Positions 1 through 8,751 of a stretch of DNA of 64,000 nt are shown here, piece after piece. This DNA comes from Sulfitobacter guttiformis (GTDB taxonomy: Bacteria; Pseudomonadota; Alphaproteobacteria; Rhodobacterales; Rhodobacteraceae). The stretch lies in contig NZ_RAQK01000001.1 of the NCBI RefSeq assembly GCF_003610455.1, forward strand, positions 1,426,001 to 1,490,000, written 5' to 3'. Each line of letters opens with the position of its first letter. Positions within the stretch are counted from its first letter, which is position 1. The notes beneath the pieces were generated by a model. It worked only from the letters and a program-made list of their open reading frames with translations. It made no database searches and was not told the origin of the DNA. The position numbers and the translations under genes were made by a program.

Positions 1-1
1 C

Positions 2-991
2 GCTCTGTTCGAGCATTGGACACATGACGCCGCGATTATCCCCCTGTCCTACTACGGAAAATGGCAGATGCGGCGTGCGCGTGACGCGGCCAAGCTGCGC
101 ACACAATGGCGCAGCGATCGTCGCGATGGTTTCGAAGAACAACTCAAAACTGTTCTCGATCACATTCGGCTCAACGGTGCATGTGGTTCCTCCGATGTGG
201 GAAAAGGGGAAAAGCGCGGCTCTGGCGGGTGGTGGGACTGGCATCCCTCAAAAACCGCGTTGGAATATCTGTGGCGCAGCGGCGCGCTGCATGTGGTGGG
301 GCGCGAAGGATTTCAAAAACGCTATGATCTGACGGAGCGTGCGCTGGATCCTAAGATCTGGGCCACAAACTCAACGTCAAGCGAACAGCATACAGTAGAG
401 TGGTGTTGTGCAGGCGCATTACAGCGGCTAGGCTTTGCCACTGCCGGTGAGATTGCAGCGTTCTGGGCCCATGTTACCCTTACAGAAGCAAAAGAGTGGT
501 GCGCCTGCGCCCTGAACAATGGCACGATCGAGGAGATTGAGATTACAGGCGCAGATGGTTCTGTAAAACGCGCCTTTGCGCGGCCATCAACCCTTAGCGA
601 TCCCGCCATCGAGTGCGCCGCGACGAACCGCCTGCGTGTCTTAAGTCCCTTTGATCCGGCCCTGCGTGATCGCAAGCGTGCCTTTTTCCTGTTCGGTTTC
701 GATTACAGGATCGAGGTGTTCGTACCAGAGGCCAAGCGGGTCTTCGGCTATTATGTTTTTCCAATCCTTCAGGGTGAGCGGTTGGTAGGCCGTATCGATA
801 TGAAAGCATTCAGAAGCGAAGGTATCCTGCGTGTCAGGGCACTGTGGCCGGAAAAGGGTGTGGCATGGGGAAAAGGGCGGCAATACGCACTCGAAGCCGA
901 GCTAGAGCGGATAAAGCATCTGGCAGGCGTCGATAAAGTTGAGTTCGATAGTCGCTGGCTACGGCCTTCAATGCAGCACCAATTCGGCTAG
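2..991 (+). CDS. YcaQ-like winged-helix DNA-repair protein, 5' end missing
   Basis: This reading frame is open from the first bases of the window, so the true start lies upstream; 329 residues are visible. The sequence resembles the YcaQ/AlkX winged-helix family, whose E. coli member is a DNA glycosylase that unhooks interstrand crosslinks. Family-like stretches are the aromatic-rich opening (LSYYGKWQMRR) and the C-terminal block YYVFPILQGERLVGRID with the following FRSEG. Its end overlaps the convergent IclR gene by 24 bases, so there is no room for a terminator between them. The family assignment comes from the overall pattern, and the crosslink-repair role is inferred from the E. coli relative. 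The first part of the protein cannot be judged from this window. Confidence 0.75.
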   Translation, partial: ALFEHWTHDAAIIPLSYYGKWQMRRARDAAKLRTQWRSDRRDGFEEQLKTVLDHIRLNGACGSSDVGKGEKRGSGGWWDWHPSKTALEYLWRSGALHVVGREGFQKRYDLTERALDPKIWATNSTSSEQHTVEWCCAGALQRLGFATAGEIAAFWAHVTLTEAKEWCACALNNGTIEEIEITGADGSVKRAFARPSTLSDPAIECAATNRLRVLSPFDPALRDRKRAFFLFGFDYRIEVFVPEAKRVFGYYVFPILQGERLVGRIDMKAFRSEGILRVRALWPEKGVAWGKGRQYALEAELERIKHLAGVDKVEFDSRWLRPSMQHQFG

Positions 992-1744
992 CTCTAACGC
1001 AGATGCTTTCAACCGGGGCAGATGAGCCTTGAGGCCATCCAGATCAATCCGCTGTGTCGGCGCATGGATCGACAGCGTCGACATTAGACGGTTTTGCGCA
1101 TCCAATAAAGGCACCGCGACCGCAACCATGCCCTCCATGAATTCCTCGTTGTCACAGGAGTATCCACGCTCCCGAATCATTTCTATCTCGGTCTTAAGCG
1201 CATCGGGGTCGGTGATCGTGTGATCAGTCTGTGCATCAAGTGTCACAATACCGAGGTATTTTGCAAACAATCGCGGCTTGAGCGAACTAAGGTACATTTT
1301 GCCGCTGGCCGTACAGTGGAACGGCACTTCGGTCCCAACGGGCAGCTGAATGCGCAACGGCCATTTCGTCTCGACCCGGTCGAGATAGACCATGGCATGA
1401 CGTTCTGGCATCGCGATATTGCATGTCTCGCCCACATCATCGGCCAGCGCAGTCAAAACCGTTTGCCGCACCATCCGAATGCGCGACGTAGACAGTATAG
1501 AGGCTGCAAACCGCCGCAGCCTATACCCCGGCGCATAAGAGCGACCATCAATATCACGCTGAAGAAATCCCTCCTCCTCGAGGGTATGGAATAGGCGATG
1601 AATCGTCGGCTTTGGCAGGCCCAAAACCTCGTTCACCGCCGTAGGGGTAATGGCCACACCCGCCTTTGCAAGCTCCTCGAGCAACAGCAACAATCTCAGG
1701 TTTGTGGGGATCGTTTTTTCAACTGTGCTGGTGTCGTTGTGCAT
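968..1744 (-). CDS. IclR-family transcriptional regulator
   Basis: A 258-residue protein of normal IclR length. Residues about 15-75 form the N-terminal winged helix-turn-helix (GLPKPTIHRLFHTLEEEGFL is the recognition-helix region), and about 90-255 the IclR effector-binding domain, with the family-like EVPFHCTASGKMYLSS and GYSCDNEEFMEGMVAVAVP blocks. It starts at an ATG and lies 14 bases downstream of the TRAP large permease on the same strand, so it probably belongs to that operon. Family members usually repress or activate a neighbouring catabolic operon in response to a small carboxylate or aromatic. The likely target is the divergent dctP/GMC promoter, which contains a palindrome at 5174-5197. 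The effector is unknown. Confidence 0.9.
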   Translation of the reverse strand: MHNDTSTVEKTIPTNLRLLLLLEELAKAGVAITPTAVNEVLGLPKPTIHRLFHTLEEEGFLQRDIDGRSYAPGYRLRRFAASILSTSRIRMVRQTVLTALADDVGETCNIAMPERHAMVYLDRVETKWPLRIQLPVGTEVPFHCTASGKMYLSSLKPRLFAKYLGIVTLDAQTDHTITDPDALKTEIEMIRERGYSCDNEEFMEGMVAVAVPLLDAQNRLMSTLSIHAPTQRIDLDGLKAHLPRLKASALELAELVLH

Positions 1745-1758
1745 CGGCAGGGGTATCC

Positions 1759-3117
1759 TTATCTGGCCGGGAGCAGCATGAGTGACAAATCCGGTACTAA
1801 TGCAACGATAAACCAGATGCTTATCAACGCAACCAGATAGGGCACCGTATACCGTAACAGCCTGAAATAAGGCACACCTGTAACGCCACTGGCTACATAG
1901 AGGTTTAAACCGTAGGGCGGTGTCACGAAGCCAATGGATGCCCCGACGAGAAAAATCACTGCAAAGTGTATCGGATCAATGCCCACCGACATCGCAATCG
2001 GCGCAAGGATCGGCGCGAGGATAATCGTTACAGGCAGCGATTCAAGGATCATGCCGGTGACAAACACAATTGCCATAGAGGTGAAGAGCACCGCATGATA
2101 GCCGCCCATGCCGGTCACAAATTCTCCAACAACCTCCTTGGCACCCAAGGACGACATGACCTGCTGCATGGCAACCGACACAGCAATCAGCGGCACCAGA
2201 ATACCTGTGATCTGCGCCGAACGTGACACCACTGTGGGTAGGCTCATCAGGGTAAACCCCTCAACCACAAACATCGACGCGAGGGACTTTGCCTCAACCG
2301 GCTTTTCAGTACTGTCGCCCATGATCTTGTTCAGCGGGTAGCTGATCATGCCCACGATAATACAAAACCCGACAGTGACACCCGCCGCTTCAGTAGGTGA
2401 GAACTTGCCAGAGTAAATACCCCACAAAACCAGACCGATGGCGAAAAAACCCAACCACGCACCGATTGCAGTTTTGATAACACGCATCGGTGACAGCTTA
2501 ATCAGAAAACCCCAACCGTTGAGTGTGCAGATGATGAACGCAGATGTCATCATCGCCAGAACCATAAGCGTGCCAGGCACGATACCAGCAATAAACAGGT
2601 CCGAGATGGGAAGGTTCATCAAAAATCCGTAGACGATGAAAATAATCGAAGGCGGAATGATGATCCCTACCGTGCCGCCAGCAGCAGCAGTCGCCGCTGA
2701 AAATCGCTCATCATAACCGCCTTTGACCATTTCGGGATGTAGCATGGAACCAATTGTCGCTGTTGTTGCGGAGTTTGATCCAGAAATCGCCGCAAACAGC
2801 CCACATGCCGCCAGTGCAGCCATGGCAAGTCCCCCGCGTAACCATCCCAAACAGGAGTAAGCAAAATCTGACAAACGGCGGGCGATCCCCGACTGGTTGA
2901 TCAGGTCACCCGTCAGGATGAAAAGCGGCATCGCCAACAGGGCGAACCCTTTATTGAATACATTGAGCAGCTCGTTTCCCGTATTGTCGATCGGCAGGTC
3001 GATGACAAAGCTACAACCGATCACCCAATAGAAGATAACCAGAAGCACGGGAGTACCCAGCATAAAGAAAATCGTCACCGCGATTGAAATCAGTGTGATC
3101 CATGTTCCGTCGGTCAT
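1759..3117 (-). CDS. dctM: TRAP transporter large permease (DctM family)
   Basis: A 452-residue inner-membrane protein with about a dozen hydrophobic segments, the main permease of a tripartite ATP-independent periplasmic transporter. Recognisable DctM stretches are MPLFILTGDLINQSGIARRL near the N terminus, the GSNSATTATIGSMLHPEM loop, and GIIIPPSIIFIVYG. An open frame continues upstream, but the ATG at 3117 is chosen because the small permease ends there: the two genes share one base (TAATG), which indicates translational coupling. It forms an operon with dctQ and dctP upstream and the IclR gene downstream. The substrate cannot be read from the sequence. Neighbouring genes suggest an organic acid or amino-acid derivative linked to 5-oxoproline. 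Confidence 0.93.
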   Translation of the reverse strand: MTDGTWITLISIAVTIFFMLGTPVLLVIFYWVIGCSFVIDLPIDNTGNELLNVFNKGFALLAMPLFILTGDLINQSGIARRLSDFAYSCLGWLRGGLAMAALAACGLFAAISGSNSATTATIGSMLHPEMVKGGYDERFSAATAAAGGTVGIIIPPSIIFIVYGFLMNLPISDLFIAGIVPGTLMVLAMMTSAFIICTLNGWGFLIKLSPMRVIKTAIGAWLGFFAIGLVLWGIYSGKFSPTEAAGVTVGFCIIVGMISYPLNKIMGDSTEKPVEAKSLASMFVVEGFTLMSLPTVVSRSAQITGILVPLIAVSVAMQQVMSSLGAKEVVGEFVTGMGGYHAVLFTSMAIVFVTGMILESLPVTIILAPILAPIAMSVGIDPIHFAVIFLVGASIGFVTPPYGLNLYVASGVTGVPYFRLLRYTVPYLVALISIWFIVALVPDLSLMLLPAR

Positions 3118-3785
3118 TAGATATCTCCTCCGATGACAGCTTGTTTGATGATCGGTGCACCAGTTCTGTAGTTGCCCCAATCCTCCAGCCAATTCCCGAT
3201 CACGCGACCCGCCATCAGAATAAACGCCACCGGTACAGTGATGTAGAACCACCACTTCATTACGTCATCTACCCCGTCGACCATTTGAAAATTGTCTGCG
3301 GAATAGGCGGTAAAACGCAGTGATGTTGTGATGGCGATGAGACAAAACCCCAGCCACAAAACTGTATCAAGCGAGAGCGTCATCATCTGGCGCTGCGGCT
3401 TCATCTTGGACCGAAACTCGCTGAAGCTCAGGTGTGTGCGCAATTTTACATTATACGAGCATCCAAACCACGCCATGATCATGAACAGAAAGGGCGGGAC
3501 AGTCGTCGAGCCCGACCATTGATGCGAAAAGACAAAGCGGTCGATCACACCCCAAAATATAATCATCGCGATCATTAAGTATGCGACTACGGACACTCCG
3601 CGCTCCAGATGCCGCTCGATAATCGGGACCTTCAGGAACACCAAATGGGCAAGGTAACCGCCCGCAAGCGTCACAATAACCCCGAACAGCCACATGCCGT
3701 CAGAGTAGAATGCTGTTTTCATTTCCCATGGATCACCTGACAGGATCGCGGGTATGACCGACAGTGCTTCGGACCAAATCGACAT
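3117..3785 (-). CDS. dctQ: TRAP transporter small permease (DctQ family)
   Basis: A 222-residue membrane protein with four hydrophobic segments, the usual form of a DctQ subunit that bridges the binding protein and the large permease. The ATG at 3785 is preferred over an earlier in-frame ATG because an AGGGGT ribosome binding site lies just upstream of it. At the 3' end the stop overlaps the start of dctM by one base. DctQ proteins are poorly conserved, so the call depends partly on position between dctP and dctM and on the topology. Relative to dctP it is separated by about 120 bases that contain a stem-loop (3859-3886), which may lower its expression compared with the binding protein. Confidence 0.88.
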   Translation of the reverse strand: MSIWSEALSVIPAILSGDPWEMKTAFYSDGMWLFGVIVTLAGGYLAHLVFLKVPIIERHLERGVSVVAYLMIAMIIFWGVIDRFVFSHQWSGSTTVPPFLFMIMAWFGCSYNVKLRTHLSFSEFRSKMKPQRQMMTLSLDTVLWLGFCLIAITTSLRFTAYSADNFQMVDGVDDVMKWWFYITVPVAFILMAGRVIGNWLEDWGNYRTGAPIIKQAVIGGDI

Positions 3786-3858
3786 AAGACACCCCTCATA
3801 CGCGACATTCAGGCAATGCCCGAACATCAACATGCAATCGTTGCAAAAGCTATGAAAT

Positions 3859-3886
3859 CGCCGGCCTGGGTTGTTTCAGACCGGCG
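3859..3886 (-). promoter_or_regulatory. Stem-loop between dctP and dctQ
   Basis: Ten-base arms (3859-3868 and 3877-3886) pair with a single mismatch around an eight-base loop. There is no clear T-run after it on the minus strand, so it looks more like an intercistronic stem-loop or leaky attenuator than a full terminator. In TRAP operons the binding protein is usually needed in excess over the permeases. Such a structure just after dctP would fit by stabilising the dctP message or reducing read-through. Function is inference. Confidence 0.5.
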
Positions 3887-3905
3887 CGAAATCAATCGCC
3901 GTTGT

Positions 3906-5138
3906 TTACGCTTTCCACCAACGGCGCGGTTCAACATTCTCAGGCTTGGTGTTGACGTCGATTGTCCGGACTTCGTTGTAGATGTCCTGATAGGTATCAA
4001 GGCCACCGGACCAGCCGTTCAGACGCTCGCGCCACTGCTCCCACAACTGTGGCTGGAACTCGGGCGAACACATCATCTCGGCTTTCTTGATTTCATCATC
4101 TGACAAGAAGGCGTTGCGCACGTTGTTTTCGGCAAAAATTGTGCCTGGAAGGATCGGATCGGATTGGCCAACCGTTTTGACCAGTGCGGCCTCGTTGGCG
4201 GCCTGTACGTGTGTTTGCGCCCAATAGGAGGATTCCATCACCGCATCCTGCAATTCACCCGAAAGGCCGTCAAAGACGGATGCATTCATAGAAGTTGCTT
4301 CAGTACCGCAGAAGAAATTAAGGTGAACGGACTGGGAGACAACAGGCGCCATGTTGGCATAAGCCACCGCAGATGCCCACGTCTCCGCCCCGTCGATCAG
4401 GCCCTGTTTAAGACCATCAAGCGTTTCTTCCCAAGCAACCGGCACGGGATTCAGGTTCATCGCTTCCATCGCAATGCGGCCCAACTGTGTGCCGGTTACG
4501 CGGTTTTTTGTACCGGCGAGCTGCTCCACGGATGTGACGGTCGGTTTATCTGCCCAAGCAAGGCCCAGCTGGATACCTCGCAACTCCGCGTGAGAGAACA
4601 GCAGCTTGAGCCCGTGACGCTTCTCATAGGGCTCGCGCAGCAGCGCCTGTGACGCTGGTGAATACAGGAAATGATACTGGTCCGCGCGATTACGGAACAT
4701 ATAGGCATAATCGAGCACGTTGAGGTATGGCGCGCCACCGGCTGAGTTTTGGGTAGAGGCCGCATAGAAGTCGACGATCCCCTGCTGACACTTCTCGACA
4801 CAGGATGTCTGGCCGCAGATCTGGTTGTCACCAATGAATTCGATCCGGATCTCCCCGTCCGTGCGCGATTCCAGGTCCCGACAAAACTCCAGCGCGCCTG
4901 CACGCTCGATCAGCAGGTTGCGAGCGTTAAAGCCTGACGCACCAAATTTAAAAGTGTGCTTGGCCTCTTTGGCGAAGCGTTTGTCGTAGGTGGATTCTGC
5001 AGCAGAGGCGAGGTTTGCGAGGCTCATCGCGCCGCCGAAACCACCAGCCGCCAGCAAAGTAGAGCTCATACCATAGCGGCCTGCGACGCGGAAAAGATCG
5101 CGCCGTGAAATCCCGTTTAATTTGTTCTGAATAGTCAT
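3906..5138 (-). CDS. dctP: TRAP transporter substrate-binding protein (DctP family)
   Basis: A 410-residue periplasmic binding protein. The N terminus carries a Tat-type export signal: SRRDLF at residues 11-16, a hydrophobic stretch, and a likely cleavage site near ASA at about 44-46. The mature part has the DctP fold pattern, including a run around QTSCVEKCQQGIVDFYAAS and the conserved arginine region RVTGTQLGRIAMEAM. The ATG at 5138 is chosen over upstream starts because a GGGAGGAA ribosome binding site precedes it at good spacing. It is the first gene of the operon running to dctQ, dctM and the IclR gene, and it faces the GMC oxidoreductase across a 113-base promoter region. Two cysteines in the mature domain could form a periplasmic disulfide. 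Confidence 0.92.
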   Translation of the reverse strand: MTIQNKLNGISRRDLFRVAGRYGMSSTLLAAGGFGGAMSLANLASAAESTYDKRFAKEAKHTFKFGASGFNARNLLIERAGALEFCRDLESRTDGEIRIEFIGDNQICGQTSCVEKCQQGIVDFYAASTQNSAGGAPYLNVLDYAYMFRNRADQYHFLYSPASQALLREPYEKRHGLKLLFSHAELRGIQLGLAWADKPTVTSVEQLAGTKNRVTGTQLGRIAMEAMNLNPVPVAWEETLDGLKQGLIDGAETWASAVAYANMAPVVSQSVHLNFFCGTEATSMNASVFDGLSGELQDAVMESSYWAQTHVQAANEAALVKTVGQSDPILPGTIFAENNVRNAFLSDDEIKKAEMMCSPEFQPQLWEQWRERLNGWSGGLDTYQDIYNEVRTIDVNTKPENVEPRRWWKA

Positions 5139-5173
5139 GTGTAGTTCCTCCCGGTTCAGTTTGTCTATTATTG

Positions 5174-5197
5174 AGACTTTTTGTTTCAAAAAAGACT
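5174..5197. promoter_or_regulatory. Imperfect 24-bp palindrome, candidate IclR operator
   Basis: An inverted repeat lies in the short divergent promoter between dctP and the GMC gene. The arms read AGaCTTTTT and AAAAAAGaCT around a short centre, with one mismatched pair. It is AT-rich compared with the flanking genes. An IclR-family regulator is encoded at the end of the dctP operon, so this is the obvious candidate binding site. No binding evidence is available from sequence alone. Confidence 0.4.
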
Positions 5198-5251
5198 AGC
5201 CTGACTTGGCGCTTCTGTATAGAAATTTTTTCAACTGAGGAGGATTTTACC

Positions 5252-6853
5252 GTGAATACAGATTTCATTATCGTGGGCGCAGGCTCGGCGGGCTGTGTTC
5301 TGGCGAACCGCCTTAGCGCAAATCCCCGTAACAAAGTTGTGTTGCTGGAGGCCGGTGGCCGCGACTGGAATCCATGGATTCACATCCCCGTCGGATATTT
5401 CAAAACCATCCATAATCCCGCCGTTGACTGGTGCTATAAGACCGAGGCAGATCCGGGTCTAAACAACCGCAGACTCGACTGGCCACGAGGTAAAGTGCTG
5501 GGCGGCTCATCATCACTGAACGGGCTTTTATACGTACGCGGGCAGCCACAGGATTATGATCGTTGGCGGCAGATGGGCAATGCCGGCTGGGGCTGGGACG
5601 ATGTTCTGCCCCTGTTCAAACGCGCAGAAACCAATGAGCGCGGCGCAGATGAATATCACGGCGATCAGGGGCCCCTATCCGTTTCTGACATGCGAATTCA
5701 GCGCCCGATTACCGATGCATGGGTGGCCGCAGCACAAGCAGCCGGTTATAAATTTAATCCCGATTACAACGGGGCCAAGCAGGAAGGCGTAGGGTTTTTC
5801 CAGTTAACCGCACGCAACGGCCGGCGTTGCTCGACCGCAGTCGCCTATCTCAATCCGGCGCGCAAACGCCCTAACCTGACGATCATAACCCATGCGCAGG
5901 TTGAAAGAGTTCTATTGGACGGCAGCCGTGCAACAGGTGTGCAGTACAAGGACAAATCCGGCATCCTCCAAAGCCTATTGGCGGCCAAGGAAATTATTTT
6001 GTCCGGCGGCTCAATCAACTCTCCGCAGTTGCTTATGCTGTCCGGCATCGGAGAGGTTGAGCAGCTGCGCGAGCACGGCATTGAGGTCAAAGCGGACCTG
6101 AAGGGTGTCGGGAAAAATCTGCAGGACCACCTGCAAGCACGGCTCGTCTATAAAACTCACGAGCCTACGCTTAATGACGAAGTATCCAATTTGCTCGGTC
6201 AGGCGCGCATTGGGCTGAAGTATCTGATGTCGCGCACTGGCCCCATGACAATGGCCGCCAGCCTTGCCACAGGATTCATGAAAACGCGGCCAGACATAGA
6301 AACACCGGATATCCAGTTTCACGTACAACCCTTGTCGGCAGAAAATCCCGGACAAGGGGCCGATAAATTCTCGGCCTTCACGATGTCCGTCTGCCAGCTG
6401 CGCCCCGAGAGTAAGGGGGAGATCAGGCTCACCTCTTCAAACGGGCGTGATTACCCGAAGATTGTTCCGAACTATCTGTCTACCGAAACGGATTGCCGGA
6501 CTATTGTGGCTGGGGTCAACATCGCACGCCGCATTGCACGCCACTCCCCACTCGCCTCCAAAATCTCCGAGGAATATCGCCCCAATCCCTCCCTCGACAT
6601 CGAGGACTATGACGCCACGCTGGACTGGGCGCGAAACAATACTGCCTCGATCTACCATCCGACCGGCACCTGCAAGATGGGCAATGACAGTGCCGCGGTT
6701 GTGGATGCGCGCTTGCGCGTACATGGCATTTCAGGACTGCGGGTAGCTGACTGCTCTATTATGCCCGAAATCATATCGGGAAACACCAACGCCCCCGCCA
6801 TCATGATTGGAGAAAAAGCCAGCGAACTTGTGCTTGAGGACAACCCTTTCTAA
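5252..6853 (+). CDS. GMC-family FAD oxidoreductase (choline dehydrogenase-like)
   Basis: A 533-residue flavoprotein of typical GMC length. Residues 6-22 hold the FAD dinucleotide-binding motif (IIVGAGSAGCVLANRLS), residues 84-97 the first GMC signature (GGSSSLNGLLYVRG), about 252-266 the second (GSINSPQLLMLSGIG), and HPTGTCKMG near residue 469 the C-terminal active-site region. The start is taken as the GTG at 5252, which has a strong GAGGAGG ribosome binding site; the longer in-frame TTG start has none. The family oxidises primary or secondary alcohols, and choline dehydrogenase is one member. The exact alcohol is not predictable. Its place between a TRAP uptake system and 5-oxoprolinase genes suggests it acts on the imported compound or a derivative of it. 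Confidence 0.92.
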   Translation: MNTDFIIVGAGSAGCVLANRLSANPRNKVVLLEAGGRDWNPWIHIPVGYFKTIHNPAVDWCYKTEADPGLNNRRLDWPRGKVLGGSSSLNGLLYVRGQPQDYDRWRQMGNAGWGWDDVLPLFKRAETNERGADEYHGDQGPLSVSDMRIQRPITDAWVAAAQAAGYKFNPDYNGAKQEGVGFFQLTARNGRRCSTAVAYLNPARKRPNLTIITHAQVERVLLDGSRATGVQYKDKSGILQSLLAAKEIILSGGSINSPQLLMLSGIGEVEQLREHGIEVKADLKGVGKNLQDHLQARLVYKTHEPTLNDEVSNLLGQARIGLKYLMSRTGPMTMAASLATGFMKTRPDIETPDIQFHVQPLSAENPGQGADKFSAFTMSVCQLRPESKGEIRLTSSNGRDYPKIVPNYLSTETDCRTIVAGVNIARRIARHSPLASKISEEYRPNPSLDIEDYDATLDWARNNTASIYHPTGTCKMGNDSAAVVDARLRVHGISGLRVADCSIMPEIISGNTNAPAIMIGEKASELVLEDNPF

Positions 6854-6986
6854 GGGCGCATAACTACCGGTTATGGCATTGCCATTGTCCCCCTGCTCTG
6901 GTCTGGTCACAGAGTAGAAGGACGCAATGCCGTTGCCGATAACGGGTGTGCTGACAGCCGCCCCCTTTGCCCAAAGGGACAAAAGA

Positions 6987-7724
6987 ATGACCGACCTTCC
7001 CGCCATCCGCCTTGTTGGCTTGTCTGGCCTGCTGGTCCAGTTCGCAACCCGAATGAGCGAACCTGCAAATCGTGCGGCAATTGCATTTCGCGCGGCTGTA
7101 GAAGCAGCACAGTGGCCGGAGGTGCGCGAGACATCGACATCTCTTGTCTCGACATTTATCAGCATCGATCTGGTAAAATCTCCACCCGAGGCTACAAGAG
7201 AAAAATTGCGGGCTCTTCTGGCACAACAAAATTGGTTAGAGGCCCCTCTTCCCGCGGGGCGTACCCTATGGGAAATCCCCACACTCTATGGCACCGATGC
7301 TGCACCCCAACTCGAAGAGGCCGCAGAGGCGGCGGGTGTGTCGCCCGATGTGGCCATCGCCGAGTTATCATCTACGCGGGTACGGGTGCTGACCATCGGA
7401 TTTGCGCCCGGTCAGCCCTACACCGGCGAATTGCCACCTCACTGGGACATTCCACGCCAGCAGTCGTTGACCAAATCAGTCCCCGCCGGAGCGCTGGTGG
7501 TTGCAATACGCCAGTTGATCATTTTCACCAATGCATCGCCTACGGGCTGGCGCCATATAGGCCAGACAGCCTTTCGCAACTTCCGCCCGCATGATGCAAC
7601 ACCCATCGCGCTGACACCGGGAGACGAACTGTGTTTTCCTGCTGTTACCGAAGCCGAGTTCGCACGCATCATTTTAACCGACACCAGTGGTCATGGCGGC
7701 GCGCAAAAACAGGTGCTGGCATGA
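6987..7724 (+). CDS. pxpB: 5-oxoprolinase subunit PxpB (KipI family)
   Basis: A 245-residue protein of the KipI / allophanate-hydrolase-subunit-1 family. The family signature is seen as GFAPGQPYTGELP at residues 138-150, followed by a basic proline-rich turn and a typical end (TPGDELCFPAVTEAEF). PxpB works with PxpC and PxpA as an ATP-dependent 5-oxoprolinase that opens pyroglutamate to glutamate. The ATG at 6987 fits the family N terminus. An earlier in-frame ATG at 6927 has an AAGGA site and cannot be excluded. The stop overlaps the pxpC start by four bases (ATGA), which points to coupled translation. These genes were long misnamed allophanate or lactam-utilisation proteins. Confidence 0.88.
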   Translation: MTDLPAIRLVGLSGLLVQFATRMSEPANRAAIAFRAAVEAAQWPEVRETSTSLVSTFISIDLVKSPPEATREKLRALLAQQNWLEAPLPAGRTLWEIPTLYGTDAAPQLEEAAEAAGVSPDVAIAELSSTRVRVLTIGFAPGQPYTGELPPHWDIPRQQSLTKSVPAGALVVAIRQLIIFTNASPTGWRHIGQTAFRNFRPHDATPIALTPGDELCFPAVTEAEFARIILTDTSGHGGAQKQVLA

Positions 7725-8749
7725 GCATTATATTAACCGTGGAATCCTGTGGCCCGGCTGTCACCCTGCAAGATATGGGTAGAGCTGGGTTTCTCGCCCA
7801 AGGGATAACTCGTGGCGGCGCTGCAGACATCCTAGCCTTGTACGAGGGCGCGGCCCTGCTGGGTCAGCCTGTGGACCTCGCCGCGCTCGAGATGACCGGC
7901 ATGGGCGGAAGCTTCAAGGCATCGGGAAACCTTCGCATCGCGCTGACAGGCGCTCCTATGGCCGCGACGATAGACGACCAACCCATAGCGTGGAACGCTA
8001 GCCATGCGCTGCCAGCTGAAAGTGTGCTCAGGATTGGCGGCGCACGCAGTGGCACCTATGGCTATCTCCATGTGGGAGGCGGGTTCGATACCCCTGTTAT
8101 GATGGGCGCACGTGGGGCCCATCTCAGCGCGGGTCTGGGTCATGCGCTCGGTGCAGGCGATACTCTTCCTGTCGGTGCAGACACGGGCAGTGTAACCGGC
8201 ATGGCCTTACCCGCCGACAACCGCTTTGACGGTGGCGCAATCCGAATAATTGCCTCTATGCAAACCGAACAGTTTGATGATGCCACCCGAAAGCGGTTTA
8301 CCAATACGGCATTCCGCCGTGATGCACGCGGCAACCGGATGGGCGTGCGGATGGAGCATGATGGCGCGCCTTTCGTGTCTGCCGATCAGCTTACCATCCT
8401 GTCGGATGTCATTGTCCCTGGCGATATCCAGATCGCCGGGGATGGCGCGCCTTTTGTGTTGATGTGCGAATGCCAGACCACCGGTGGCTACCCTCGCATT
8501 GGGACTGTCCTGCCCTGCGATATGGCGCGTGTTGCACAGGCTCCTGCAGGTGCGGCGCTTTCGTTCGGGTTTATTCCGCTGGACGAGGCCCGAATCATCG
8601 AACAGCGCGCCGCAGCATTTCGCACCTCTCTTGGCAGTACAGTAACCCCGCTCGTCCGCGATCCGTACAGCATCCGCGACCTGCTGTCTTACCAACTCAT
8701 CAGCGGTGCGATCTCCGCTACAAACTCCACACTCGATACCGAGGATTAA
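7721..8749 (+). CDS. pxpC: 5-oxoprolinase subunit PxpC (KipA / biotin-dependent carboxyltransferase family)
   Basis: A 342-residue protein of the KipA / allophanate-hydrolase-subunit-2 family. It shows the N-terminal LQDMGRAGFLAQGITRGGA block, then a long beta-rich domain with the GYLHVGGGFDTPVMMGARG stretch, and the C-terminal TGGYPRIGTVLPCDM block. In the accepted model PxpB and PxpC form one catalytic unit and PxpA the other. It starts at an ATG inside the end of pxpB (ATGA overlap) and stops two bases before pxpA, so the three genes read as one coupled unit in the order B, C, A. Confidence 0.9.
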   Translation: MSIILTVESCGPAVTLQDMGRAGFLAQGITRGGAADILALYEGAALLGQPVDLAALEMTGMGGSFKASGNLRIALTGAPMAATIDDQPIAWNASHALPAESVLRIGGARSGTYGYLHVGGGFDTPVMMGARGAHLSAGLGHALGAGDTLPVGADTGSVTGMALPADNRFDGGAIRIIASMQTEQFDDATRKRFTNTAFRRDARGNRMGVRMEHDGAPFVSADQLTILSDVIVPGDIQIAGDGAPFVLMCECQTTGGYPRIGTVLPCDMARVAQAPAGAALSFGFIPLDEARIIEQRAAAFRTSLGSTVTPLVRDPYSIRDLLSYQLISGAISATNSTLDTED

Positions 8750-8751
8750 AC

